NCBI RefSeq assembly: GCF_900155585.1
Contig: NZ_LT707417.1
Span: forward strand, 1-64,000
DNA: 64,000 nt
Direction of reading: 5' to 3'
From: Aedoeadaptatus urinae
Lineage (GTDB): Bacteria > Bacillota > Clostridia > Tissierellales > Peptoniphilaceae
The notes beneath the pieces were generated by a model. That model made no database searches. It saw only the letters and a program-made list of their open reading frames with translations, and was not told where the DNA came from. Numbering within the stretch: the stretch's first letter is position 1; each line of letters begins with the position of its first letter. Made by a program: the position numbers and the translations under genes. Positions 18,414 through 26,590 of the stretch are shown here, one piece after another.

Positions 18414-20201
18414 TTATTTATCCGCTCCTTTCTCTTGATTGGATGCCGCCCATGCTTTGGCACCAACATGTGCTTCCCACATGGAGCGGTAAAGGGAGCA
18501 AGCCTTCAGAAGTTCATTCTGCGTTCCTTCCGCCACTTTTGTGCCTTCCTGCAAAACAACGATTTTGTCGGCATTTTTTATCGTAGAAAGCCTATGGGCA
18601 ATCACTAACAGCGTCTTGCCACGCGTTAGTTCATTAATCGATTTTTGGAGTTGAAGTTCATTTTCCGGATCAGTAAATGCGGTTGCTTCATCCAAAACAA
18701 CGATAGGGGCATCTTTTAGTATTGCCCTGGCAATCGCTATACGCTGTTTTTCACCGCCCGACAGTTTATCCCCCGCTTCTCCAGCCGGCGTGTCCCAACC
18801 TTGTTCTAAACGTGAAATAAACTCTTCGCATTGTGCCATATGAGCAGCCTGAAACACCTCTTCTTTTGTTGCGGCCGGATTGCCTACGCGGATATTTTCA
18901 AAAAGGGACATATTGAAAAGAAAAATATCCTGAGAAACATAGCTGATGAGTCCTGAGAGCTGTCCAAGTGGCAAAGAGCGTATATCCTTTCCTCCGATAC
19001 AAATACATCCCTGATTCACATCCCAAAAACGCAAAAGTAATCGAGATAAGGTAGATTTTCCTCCACCGGAAGGACCTACCAAAGCTACGAAAGATTCCTC
19101 GGGTATTTCTAAAGAAAAATCTTTAACGACAGGTGCTTGAGCCTCTTCATAAGAAAATGTGACATCCTTATATGAAATGTCATAACCGGACAGTTCTTTC
19201 GACTCTTTTTCTTCCGGAAGCTCTTGCAAGTCTAAGATTTTCTGAACATCCAGCAGAGCGTATTCAATGGATTTATAGCTGTTGACAGCTGTCGTAAAAT
19301 ATGAAACGGGGCCTACCAGACTTAAGGAAAGGATGATGGTAAGCGTTAGTTCGGCAGGTGATAGATTTCCTGTAGCATAAAGCAAGATACCTGCCGGAAG
19401 AATGCCTAACAGTGTACTCGGCAGTATCGCCGCTGCAAAATTCATCAGCGGCCAAGTGGAGCGAAACCAATCTAAAGTAAAATCTTTAAAGGACGTGATC
19501 GCATTCGTATATTTTTTATAGGATTTACTGGATTGATTAAAAGCCTTGACAACTTCAATGCCTTCCACATATTCCACAATCACACTGTCCACTTTTTTAG
19601 AAGCTTTCATATAGCTGTCATATTTGCTGTTAAATGTCTTCATGACGATCGCATAGGCGAGCACGCCAAAAGGAATGCAGGCAACAGATGCCAATGCGAC
19701 TTTCCAATTCCATACCAGCATGAAAATAAATACGATAACAGGAAAAATCAGATTCGATAAGCCTTCCGGTATCAAGTGTGCCAAAGGTAATTCAATCGTT
19801 TCTACACGGTCAACAATAATGCTCTTGAGTTCACCGGCGGTTTTTCCTGTTACAGTTCCAAGCGGCAATCGCATTAATTTATCGGTCAGTCGGCTTCGTA
19901 TATTTTTAAGAATATGGTAGGCGGCATGATGAGACCGATTCGTTGAGATTGTGTGAAACAAGACTTTAAGGCCATATCCTGCGACGCACAAAAGGAACCA
20001 AGGGACAAGTGAATGCACAGAAATTTGACTGCTATCTTGTACTTTTGAAAAAAACACAAGAAGGACTTGATAGATCCCAAAATAAGGCAAAACACCACAG
20101 AAAACGCTTAGCACGGCAAACAGAATGGATAGTATAAACTGTGGTTTCGCACTGTCTGCAAAAGACAGAACAATCGGCAATATTCTTTTTTTGCTTTTCA
20201 A
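18414..20201 (-). CDS. ABC transporter, fused permease/ATPase (first half-transporter of module A)
   Basis: 595-residue half-size ABC protein with six membrane segments in residues 10-320, Walker A GPSGGGKST at 376-384, signature KLSGGEKQRIA and Walker B IVVLDEATAFTD. The start codon is TTG at 20201. Its Shine-Dalgarno sequence gaggtg lies eight bases upstream, inside the 3' arm of a long hairpin, so translation may be controlled. It is followed without a gap by its partner. Exporter fold does not prove direction, since IrtAB and YbtPQ of this fold import siderophores. Confidence 0.88.
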   Translation of the reverse strand: MKSKKRILPIVLSFADSAKPQFILSILFAVLSVFCGVLPYFGIYQVLLVFFSKVQDSSQISVHSLVPWFLLCVAGYGLKVLFHTISTNRSHHAAYHILKNIRSRLTDKLMRLPLGTVTGKTAGELKSIIVDRVETIELPLAHLIPEGLSNLIFPVIVFIFMLVWNWKVALASVACIPFGVLAYAIVMKTFNSKYDSYMKASKKVDSVIVEYVEGIEVVKAFNQSSKSYKKYTNAITSFKDFTLDWFRSTWPLMNFAAAILPSTLLGILPAGILLYATGNLSPAELTLTIILSLSLVGPVSYFTTAVNSYKSIEYALLDVQKILDLQELPEEKESKELSGYDISYKDVTFSYEEAQAPVVKDFSLEIPEESFVALVGPSGGGKSTLSRLLLRFWDVNQGCICIGGKDIRSLPLGQLSGLISYVSQDIFLFNMSLFENIRVGNPAATKEEVFQAAHMAQCEEFISRLEQGWDTPAGEAGDKLSGGEKQRIAIARAILKDAPIVVLDEATAFTDPENELQLQKSINELTRGKTLLVIAHRLSTIKNADKIVVLQEGTKVAEGTQNELLKACSLYRSMWEAHVGAKAWAASNQEKGADK

Positions 20202-20209
20202 AATAAAAA

Positions 20210-20283
20210 CACCTCATTTCTAAACTGTTTTGGTCGAAGAGAATTCAACGTATTCTCTAAAACAGTTTATGAAATAAGGTGTG
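20210..20283 (-). promoter_or_regulatory. Long hairpin that covers the ribosome-binding site of the ABC gene
   Basis: Three nested paired blocks: 20210-20220 with 20273-20283 (10 of 11), 20222-20231 with 20261-20270 (10 of 10) and 20240-20246 with 20254-20260 (7 of 7). Read on the minus strand the 3' arm ends in gaggtg followed by tttttatttt. It can act as an intrinsic terminator between the AraC gene and the ABC genes, or hide the Shine-Dalgarno sequence of the TTG-started ABC gene, or both. Confidence 0.7.
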
Positions 20284-20318
20284 GTCCGTTCCACCCTCTA
20301 ATGGGAAAACAGCTCCGT

Positions 20319-21281
20319 TCAGACAAGAGTTTTTCTATAGTCTCGTGGCGTTAATCCACGAAGGGACTTGAAGGCAGCTGAAAACTTGGATGGGTTTTGG
20401 TAGCCTAAATCATTCGCAATTTCAAGTATGCTCTTCGATGAATCTTGTAAGAGCAAAGCCGCTGCATTAACGCGATACTCTTTCATATAGGCATAAATCG
20501 ATTTTCCATAAATAATTATGAACGCTTTTTTCATAGATGTGAGTGGCATATCAATGAAACTCGAACATTCGGTTAACGTATAAAATCGGTCAAGATGTGA
20601 AGTCAACCTTTTTTCCAAAGATTTGATCTTAGTTACTTGGGCGAAATTTAAAAAGTCGTTTTGTTGTTTTGCCAAAGAAATATCCATACCATCCAAATAA
20701 AGAAGAAGTTCTAATACCTTAATTTTCAGATAAGGAACTCTATCTTTTTCAGAAATTTGATAAATTTCGGCTAAGATATGGTTCGTTTGTGGATTGGAAC
20801 GCATAATAAAGGTTTCATAGCCTTTTGATGTTCTACAGAATTTGTTTTTCAAATTTTCCACATCAACCGGAAATCCGTTTAATAATGTCCTTATCGTTTC
20901 AGAACCCTGCGGAAAGAGAATGCTGATTGTGATTCCGTGATAGTGTTTAAGTGGAAAGTAAAACTCTCCGCAATGCTGGGTGCGTACTTCCATCTGCAAA
21001 TCACCAGCACTGATATAAGTGTACTTTTCCGGATGAATGCTATTTTCTATTCTTCCTTCTTTACAGTAATCAATGGTGAACATCGATTGATGTGGCTTGA
21101 AAGCTGAGTAACAAGTTTTGAGATGAAAGTCATTAAAAAGTACAAAGACGCCTTCGAAAAGGGAGTAGCAAGTCATCGTCCCCGAGCCAGTTTCATCATG
21201 CAAAAAAAAGATAGAACTGCCATCTTCTCGTTTCTGCATTTTGATATTATCTCCCATATTGCCTAAGGCGTTCATTGTCAT
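20319..21281 (-). CDS. AraC-family transcriptional regulator
   Basis: 320-residue protein. The C-terminal AraC DNA-binding domain (about residues 215-318) contains LTECSSFIDMPLTSMKKAF and the second helix-turn-helix with SILEIANDLGYQNPSKFSAA, then FKSLRGLTPRDYR. The N-terminal part (1-200) is a probable ligand-sensing domain. It lies between the ECF genes and the ABC genes, overlapping the ECF ATPase stop by one base (TAATG). By analogy to YbtA and PchR it may activate the module when its transported ligand is present (inference). Confidence 0.88.
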   Translation of the reverse strand: MTMNALGNMGDNIKMQKREDGSSIFFLHDETGSGTMTCYSLFEGVFVLFNDFHLKTCYSAFKPHQSMFTIDYCKEGRIENSIHPEKYTYISAGDLQMEVRTQHCGEFYFPLKHYHGITISILFPQGSETIRTLLNGFPVDVENLKNKFCRTSKGYETFIMRSNPQTNHILAEIYQISEKDRVPYLKIKVLELLLYLDGMDISLAKQQNDFLNFAQVTKIKSLEKRLTSHLDRFYTLTECSSFIDMPLTSMKKAFIIIYGKSIYAYMKEYRVNAAALLLQDSSKSILEIANDLGYQNPSKFSAAFKSLRGLTPRDYRKTLV

Positions 21282-22747
21282 TAAACCTCCTCTCTAAAAA
21301 AATTCTGCAATTTCTGTACTGTCGTCTGGTTCAAATCATATTGCTCCTTAATCTGCCCATCTTTCATTTCAACAATATGCTGACAGGCAAGAGCGATAAA
21401 CTCCGGATCATGAGTAATAATTAAGCATGTTTTTCCTAAAAGAATTATCCTCTTTATAATTTGTGCAAAACGCTGCATGTTTTCCAAATCAAGACCACTG
21501 GTCGGCTCATCAAAGATTAAAACATCTCGATTGCTCATCAGAGCGGAGGCTACTGCAACACGCTGCTTTTGCCCTCCTGAAAGAGACATGGGATGTTCAT
21601 CTTTAAAGCCATCCAGATGGAGTTCTTGGAGTATTGCCTCGGCTGCAGAATGATTTTCTTCTTCCTGAGAAATCAAAAGCTCTTCCATAACCGTTTCTGT
21701 AAACAACTGACGATTCACTTCCTGTTGCACAAGATAGGTCAGATCACGTCTTTTTTTAGGTGGAAAAGTCTTGTTTTTATAGATCAGTTTGCTTTTATCT
21801 TTTTTCACCAGTCCGCAAAGAAGTTTGGCAAAAGTGGACTTGCCGGCACCGTTTGAACCTATGAGAGCTGTTGCCCTTCCCAGAGGAAGTTGAAACTTCG
21901 GAATATTCAATACGCTTTGCGTATTGTGGTAGGAAAAATTCACATCGTAAAGCTCTAAAAAATCTTTCGTCGGCGATAATGGATCGGAAGCTCCAAATGA
22001 AAGCTGTTTTATGTCCGGAATACGTATCCCATGCGTTTCATAAAACGAACTCGGTAACTCGAAAAAGTTAACGCCTTGATAGTCTCCGATCATCTCGCCG
22101 GTATCAAGCAATATCACACGATCCACTAAATTTTTTAAATAATGGATGCGATGCTCGGCAATAACGATTGTTTTTCCCTCATCTTTCCAAGATTGTATCA
22201 TCCCTTGCAAATTTGCGATAGCGGAAAAATCAAGATTAGCACTTGGCTCATCCATAAGAACAAGATTGGGAGAAAGCACAGCCACAGAGGCACAAGCAAT
22301 TTTTTGTTTTTCTCCAGAAGAAAGATGAAACAAACTCTTTCCCATCAATCTCTCAATATGCAAAGAGGATACGATTTTGTTAAAGCGCAATCGAATATCT
22401 TCTTTTGACATACCTAGATTTTCACAGGCAAAAACCAGTTCACTATCCGTATCTACATTAAAAAACTGGCTGCGGGGATTTTGAAATACGCAGCCAACAA
22501 TCGGCGCGAGTTCATATAGAGCAAGCGTTTGTGGACTTTTACCAAAAACAGATACACTCCCCAAACTTTTCCCTTCATAGTAATGAGGAATAAGGCCATT
22601 TAAAGCTCGTATAATGGTCGTCTTACCACATCCGGACATTCCCGTTAAAAGAACGCATTGACCGTCAGAGATTCTCAGATTGATATTTTTAAGTGTACTT
22701 TGGTCAGAGGATGTATAGGAAAAAGAAAAATTTCTTATTTCTATCAT
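21281..22747 (-). CDS. ECF transporter ATPase, fused double domain (EcfA-EcfA')
   Basis: 488-residue protein with two complete ATP-binding domains, which stand in for the usual separate EcfA1 and EcfA2. The first Walker A is GMSGCGKTT at 36-44 with LSSGEKQKIA and VLMDEPSANLD; the second is GSNGAGKST near 295 with LSGGQKQRVA and LIFDEPTSGLD. It energises uptake through EcfT and EcfS encoded upstream. It overlaps EcfT by four bases (ATGA). Confidence 0.92.
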   Translation of the reverse strand: MIEIRNFSFSYTSSDQSTLKNINLRISDGQCVLLTGMSGCGKTTIIRALNGLIPHYYEGKSLGSVSVFGKSPQTLALYELAPIVGCVFQNPRSQFFNVDTDSELVFACENLGMSKEDIRLRFNKIVSSLHIERLMGKSLFHLSSGEKQKIACASVAVLSPNLVLMDEPSANLDFSAIANLQGMIQSWKDEGKTIVIAEHRIHYLKNLVDRVILLDTGEMIGDYQGVNFFELPSSFYETHGIRIPDIKQLSFGASDPLSPTKDFLELYDVNFSYHNTQSVLNIPKFQLPLGRATALIGSNGAGKSTFAKLLCGLVKKDKSKLIYKNKTFPPKKRRDLTYLVQQEVNRQLFTETVMEELLISQEEENHSAAEAILQELHLDGFKDEHPMSLSGGQKQRVAVASALMSNRDVLIFDEPTSGLDLENMQRFAQIIKRIILLGKTCLIITHDPEFIALACQHIVEMKDGQIKEQYDLNQTTVQKLQNFFREEV

Positions 22748-23472
22748 GACGAACCTCCGATCTTATAAAAGATAAGTACACACAAGCTAATCAGGCAAAG
22801 CATCAGAAAGAGTATATCTTGCAAATGGAATCCAATTTTACAGACATTGGTGCGCCTAATCGGCGCGCCTAAGCCACGTGTTAAAGCAGATGCGGAAAGT
22901 TCGTCACCGATTTTTACGCAGGACACCATCAGCGGAACCAGACGATATTCCACAGTTTTCCACGGTTTTGAACCACCTAAAGAGATGCCTCTCATTTTCA
23001 TTGCATCGGCTATGGCGTGATACTCCTCCAAGATGGTAGGAAAAAAGCGAAAAACAACGGAAAGTGGAATCGTAATCTGGGTAGGAACACGCATGCGTTC
23101 CATTGCTGCCATAAACTCGCTGATTTTCGTTGAGCTGAGCAAATAGGCACCCATGGCAAGCCCCGGCATCATGCGAACAAAAATACCGCAAAAAGCCACC
23201 AACAGAAAACCTAAAAATCCGGTAACGAGCGGCAAAAGATATATCTGCCCTACATAGGCCGCTATGAATAAAATGGCATATATGGCGGCATATTTCCACT
23301 TGCTTTCAATAAGAAACAGTATAAAGGGAACGGATATAAGGAGTATTCGAATCGGAGCCAGCCAATATCCATGTCCTCCTCCCACAACGACAGCAGCGAT
23401 GGTAAAGACAAGAAGTATTTTTGTTCGAGGATCAAGAAATTCTTTTTTTGATCGCGTTTGAATAGGTTGCAT
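22744..23472 (-). CDS. ECF transporter transmembrane protein EcfT
   Basis: 242-residue CbiQ-family scaffold protein with about five hydrophobic segments. The coupling helices that contact the ATPases carry the family Ala-Arg-Gly signature, seen here as SALTRGLG near residues 200-207, with MKMRGISLG earlier. Operon position between EcfS and EcfAA supports the assignment. Confidence 0.88.
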   Translation of the reverse strand: MQPIQTRSKKEFLDPRTKILLVFTIAAVVVGGGHGYWLAPIRILLISVPFILFLIESKWKYAAIYAILFIAAYVGQIYLLPLVTGFLGFLLVAFCGIFVRMMPGLAMGAYLLSSTKISEFMAAMERMRVPTQITIPLSVVFRFFPTILEEYHAIADAMKMRGISLGGSKPWKTVEYRLVPLMVSCVKIGDELSASALTRGLGAPIRRTNVCKIGFHLQDILFLMLCLISLCVLIFYKIGGSS

Positions 23473-23478
23473 GATGGA

Positions 23479-24069
23479 TTAGACAATCCCGGCGCGTTCG
23501 AACTGCTTTTTTAGAAGGGAACGTCCAATCAAAGCACCAAGGATGCCCGCGATAAATATGCCTACAAGTAATGGGATCAAAATCCAGTCCGGAATAAGCT
23601 TCATAAGTGCATCCGCATAGGCCTTTCCGTAACCGCCTTGTGCTAAATTTTGATAATAAGCATCACGGCTAATAACAATAGGAATATAGTTGCCGATCAG
23701 CCATATTGAAAAAATACCTTTGCTGAGAATTACTTTTTTTGCACTGGAATAATCCGAGGATTTTAATAACAAATCCGCTAAAAGGCCCGCGATAAGTCCG
23801 GTGAAGGGTGCATATACGCCCATTCCCATGACCCCGATTAGTAGTCCAAGCAAAAATCCCATAATGGTTATAAGCCCAAACTTTTTCGTTTTGCTCACAA
23901 ACAACACATACGGAATACCGTCAATAAGCGGCACGATGATGCCTAAAAGCGGAATAAATATTGGCATGTAACCCAGCATTGCTACTGCCATGCAAAGAGC
24001 AAACATAATGGCAGTAAAAATACCTGTGGTGATCAAATCTTTTGCTTTAATTCCAGATGATTTTTTCAT
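23479..24069 (-). CDS. ECF transporter S component, Trep_Strep/MptD family
   Basis: 196-residue membrane protein with six hydrophobic segments and the N-terminal KAKDLITTGIFTAIMFALC typical of the Trep_Strep (MptD-like) group of putative ECF substrate-binding proteins. The start at 24069 has ggagg eight bases upstream. It is the first gene of module A and determines substrate specificity. The ligand of this family is not established to my knowledge; the neighbouring ABC pair and AraC gene suggest a chelate, porphyrin or related molecule (inference). Confidence 0.82.
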   Translation of the reverse strand: MKKSSGIKAKDLITTGIFTAIMFALCMAVAMLGYMPIFIPLLGIIVPLIDGIPYVLFVSKTKKFGLITIMGFLLGLLIGVMGMGVYAPFTGLIAGLLADLLLKSSDYSSAKKVILSKGIFSIWLIGNYIPIVISRDAYYQNLAQGGYGKAYADALMKLIPDWILIPLLVGIFIAGILGALIGRSLLKKQFERAGIV

Positions 24070-24115
24070 ACGATTAACCTCCATTGAGTTAGAATAAGCT
24101 AACTTGGCACATTTG

Positions 24116-24145
24116 ATTAGACCTCTTTAAGGGCATTTCATTCAA
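24116..24145 (-). promoter_or_regulatory. Putative promoter of module A
   Basis: On the minus strand TTGAAT (24140-24145), an 18-base spacer and TCTAAT (24116-24121). Just downstream is the small inverted repeat gttag...ctaac (24088-24103), which could be an operator. Confidence 0.5.
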
Positions 24146-24179
24146 CCCCGATTAAAATAAAAAGCTCCATTCGGACATT

Positions 24180-24635
24180 TTATAGAGCCTTGATTTCTGA
24201 GCCATTTCTGAAGGTTATGCGGATATCTCCTTTGCTGAATACCGTGATATGATCTACAAGAGCACAGAAGCTCTGTTCGTCGAATGTTTGCAGAAGCCTG
24301 TCTTGTTTTTGTAGCTGCTTCAGGCAGAACTTGATATCGGCTTTGGTCGCCTGCATCTTTTTGAGCTTTCCTTCGACCTTCGCTAAGGCCGCCTTTTTTT
24401 CATTGTAGAAGCGTTCCAGATCTTCGTACTTTGCTTGGTACTCGCTCTGGTCTTGCGGGATGGCAGCATTTTGGCGGATAAGGTCTTCGATCATCTTGGC
24501 ACAGACATCCATCTCACTTTCCAGCTTTGCTTTTTCGCCTTCCAAGGTATGAGTATCATAAACGCCTCCGACAATCTCTTGAAAGCTATTAAGAATCTCA
24601 TCTTTATTCTCTATGAGCTTGTTGGTCGCAGAAAG
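24180..24635 (-). pseudogene. C-terminal fragment of a large serine recombinase (copy 1)
   Basis: Open frame of about 150 residues with no start and no catalytic domain. It contains the coiled-coil and C-terminal zinc-ribbon-following region of transposon-type large serine recombinases (ENKDEILNSFQEIVGGVYDT, then heptad-rich EKAKLES..., DFLRI-like end FSKGDIRITFRNGSEIKAL). The gene is cut at 24635, so it is a remnant of an integrative or mobilizable element. A 99% identical copy lies at 32830-33264, cut at the same base. Confidence 0.8.
24201..24635 (-). repeat. 435-bp direct repeat, left copy
   Basis: The interval 24201-24635 matches 32830-33264 over 435 bases with only about three differences seen by eye, in the same orientation. 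The two copies bracket module B. Confidence 0.85.
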
Positions 24636-24637
24636 AG

Positions 24638-24838
24638 GTCATCTTTTCCTATGGGGACAAAGATCCGAATCTTGGACACGCAAAAAGAAGTATCAAGAAA
24701 CATTATCCCAAAGTGGAAATAAAAATCTTGCAAGGCTATGGGCACTGCGAGGAGATGACGCAAAACACGGAGGCGTATCTGACGTTTGTAAAAGAATTTT
24801 TGAATTCGGATTTATGGAATGAGAAAGATAAAAGTTGA
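24638..24838 (+). pseudogene. C-terminal fragment of an alpha/beta hydrolase
   Basis: An open frame without a start encodes VIFSYGDKDPNLGHAKRS followed by VEIKILQGYGHCEEMTQN. This is the strand carrying the acid-residue region and the catalytic-histidine loop of an alpha/beta hydrolase. The frame joins directly to the recombinase fragment on its left, so the 5' part was removed by the rearrangement. Its stop overlaps the start of the next gene (TGATG). Confidence 0.65.
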
Positions 24839-25344
24839 TGGATATCCTACGAGCAATACTTGACGGCGTGGCGATCGCCGCAATTTTTAATGGGGCTGTC
24901 GCAAGCTTGGCACTGATCAATCCAAGATGGTTTTTGGACTCTTATCCAAAAGCCATTCAAAAGGCAACTTCTTTACCAATGACAACGCAAGAGAAAAAGA
25001 TAAATCTCATATTCACTATCGGCCTCGTTGGGATATGTTTTGTTTATTCGGTTGCGAGCCTTATGCATTCCCCAATTATTGGTTTTTAGAACTTGTTTTG
25101 GATGAGCTATATTCAGTGGAGCATCTTAAATGCAGGAGATTTTTTGCTGTTAGATTGTCTGTTATTTCAAGGAAAATATAAGAGCAAAATTGTTATTCCC
25201 GGCACAGAGGGGCACAAGGACTATGAATTTAAGAATTGGATGAAGCACTTGGCGATTTGGGAACATTTCTTGTTTGTACCCTTTTTGCTGATATCAATCA
25301 TATCAGTAATCCAGGCGTTCATTATTGGAGTGTTAGTCAGATAA
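24838..25344 (+). pseudogene. Membrane protein gene interrupted by an amber codon
   Basis: Two halves in the same frame (MDILRAILDGVAI...PIIGF and NLFWMSYIQWSIL...GVLVR) are separated only by TAG at 25087-25089. Read through, it is a membrane protein of about 168 residues with four hydrophobic segments, of unrecognised family. It was probably co-transcribed with the hydrolase fragment. A point mutation is the simplest reading; the second half has no convincing ribosome-binding site of its own. Confidence 0.65.
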
Positions 25345-25362
25345 TTCGCAATCTGTAAACCT

Positions 25363-25410
25363 TTTAACGATTCTTCAAACAATTTAACGATTGCTGACAC
25401 CTTTTAACGA
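25363..25410 (+). repeat. Three 20-bp iterons
   Basis: tttaacga(tt) occurs at 25363, 25383 and 25403, exactly 20 bases apart, with partial conservation of the flanks (cc/ca before, gct after). The regular helical-turn spacing resembles iterons bound by replication initiators. The gap 25345-25877 holds these iterons, the inverted repeat aaatccct/agggattt (about 25530-25552), the repeat at 25615 and the TetR promoter. A weak 83-residue frame (25411-25662) is not supported. Confidence 0.6.
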
Positions 25411-25614
25411 TTGCTCGCCAAAGGGTACGAAAAACGTAAACAGACACACCGGCAAGAGCCACAGAAAAGCCCCAAAATCATACAAAAACCGCCACGGAAA
25501 GCAGTGACGGAAGCTCCGCAGAAAGGCGAAAATCCCTGTAAATCAAGGGATTTCGAGGTTAAACACGTGACTTACGTACCAGCGTTAAATTGTATCAAAT
25601 ACAGTGTCGGAATA

Positions 25615-25713
25615 GAGAACAAAACGCCATATTTGATACATTTTAACGGCACAGCTGCTTAGGGTACGAAACTCATACTCAGGGGTACGAAAAATAGGTA
25701 TGAGGGGCACGAA
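25615..25713 (+). repeat. Iteron-like repeat, left border of module B
   Basis: Near-identical to 16464-16552. Inside are gggtacgaaac, gggtacgaaaa and gggcacgaaaa at spacings of 21-22 bases. This marks the same kind of element border as at module A. Confidence 0.65.
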
Positions 25714-25798
25714 AACAATTCGATAGGACAAATAGCATCACGATCATATAAAACCAGGCCTTCTTCTGGTCATAATTATTGACGTAAAAATATTTCTC

Positions 25799-25849
25799 TT
25801 GACAGATAGCAACAGCTGGGTGTAATGTTTATATAACTTAGTTATCTAA
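25799..25849 (+). promoter_or_regulatory. Promoter and TetR operator of module B
   Basis: TTGACA (25799-25804) is followed after 18 bases by TAATGT (25823-25828). Immediately downstream is the perfect palindrome ataacttagttat (25833-25845), part of acttagttatctaa (25836-25849). The 14-base sequence recurs before the ABC gene at 26543. Position and repetition suggest autoregulation by the TetR protein. Confidence 0.6.
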
Positions 25850-25877
25850 ACAAGAGCTATTTTTGATGGGAGGATCT

Positions 25878-26516
25878 ATGACTACAGGTAATTTTGAAGA
25901 AACTCATGCCAACATACTAAAAAGTGGTCTGGATGCCTTCTTGGAGGAAGGCTATGAAAAAGCAAATATGAGAAGAATTTGTAAATCAGCTGGCGTGACA
26001 ACAGGAGCTTTCTATAAGCATTTTACAGATAAGGAAGATTTGTTTGCAAAGTTGGTAGAGCCTTTAGCAGATAGGATCAATGAAATTTATAACTACTACG
26101 AAAAAGAAAGTTTTTCCACCTACGGCACGGAGTTTCCCGTTCCCAAAGAAAAAATCTTAAAAGTTCTTGAACTCAAACAAGAAGGGACGCTTAAAAGTGT
26201 TGAGTTTTTCTATGCACATAAAGATATCTTTGAGCTTCTTATTTTTAAATCCTATGGCACAAAGTATGAGCATTTCTTAGATAAACTCATCGAAATTGAG
26301 GATCGTAATGACTGGTCGATTTTAGAGATGATCCATGGGAAAGAAAACGCGGATTCCGTTATGACCAAGCAAAGTGTCCATATCATCAATCATGCATTTT
26401 TCAACGCCATCTCTGAACTCGTTGTACACGCATCCGATAAAGAACAGCTTCTCAGTATGACAAAGACGATGTCTAATTTTTTCAATGCGGGTTGGGAAAA
26501 GTACCGCAGCCCGTAG
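25878..26516 (+). CDS. TetR/AcrR-family regulator
   Basis: 212-residue regulator. The N-terminal helix-turn-helix includes ILKSGLDAFLEEGYEKANMR, RICKSAGVTTGAFYKHFTDK and EDLFAKLVE (residues 8-60). The larger C-terminal half is a ligand domain. The start at 25878 follows gggagg. It precedes and probably represses the ABC-ABC-ECF operon through the repeated acttagttatctaa sites. It takes the place that the AraC gene has in module A. Confidence 0.9.
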   Translation: MTTGNFEETHANILKSGLDAFLEEGYEKANMRRICKSAGVTTGAFYKHFTDKEDLFAKLVEPLADRINEIYNYYEKESFSTYGTEFPVPKEKILKVLELKQEGTLKSVEFFYAHKDIFELLIFKSYGTKYEHFLDKLIEIEDRNDWSILEMIHGKENADSVMTKQSVHIINHAFFNAISELVVHASDKEQLLSMTKTMSNFFNAGWEKYRSP

Positions 26517-26542
26517 CTCTATATTTTTTTATCCAAGAGATG

Positions 26543-26556
26543 ACTTAGTTATCTAA
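26543..26556 (+). promoter_or_regulatory. Second TetR operator, before the ABC genes
   Basis: acttagttatctaa is identical to 25836-25849. It lies 35 bases before the ABC start, between the TetR stop and the ribosome-binding site. Confidence 0.5.
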
Positions 26557-26590
26557 TTTGCTTTATATGTGATCGTGAGGAGGTAAAAAC

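Noticed and set aside
25411-25662. 83-residue frame between the iterons and module B repeat
   Set aside because: It runs through spaced repeats and an inverted repeat, has a TTG-type start without a Shine-Dalgarno sequence, and resembles nothing known.
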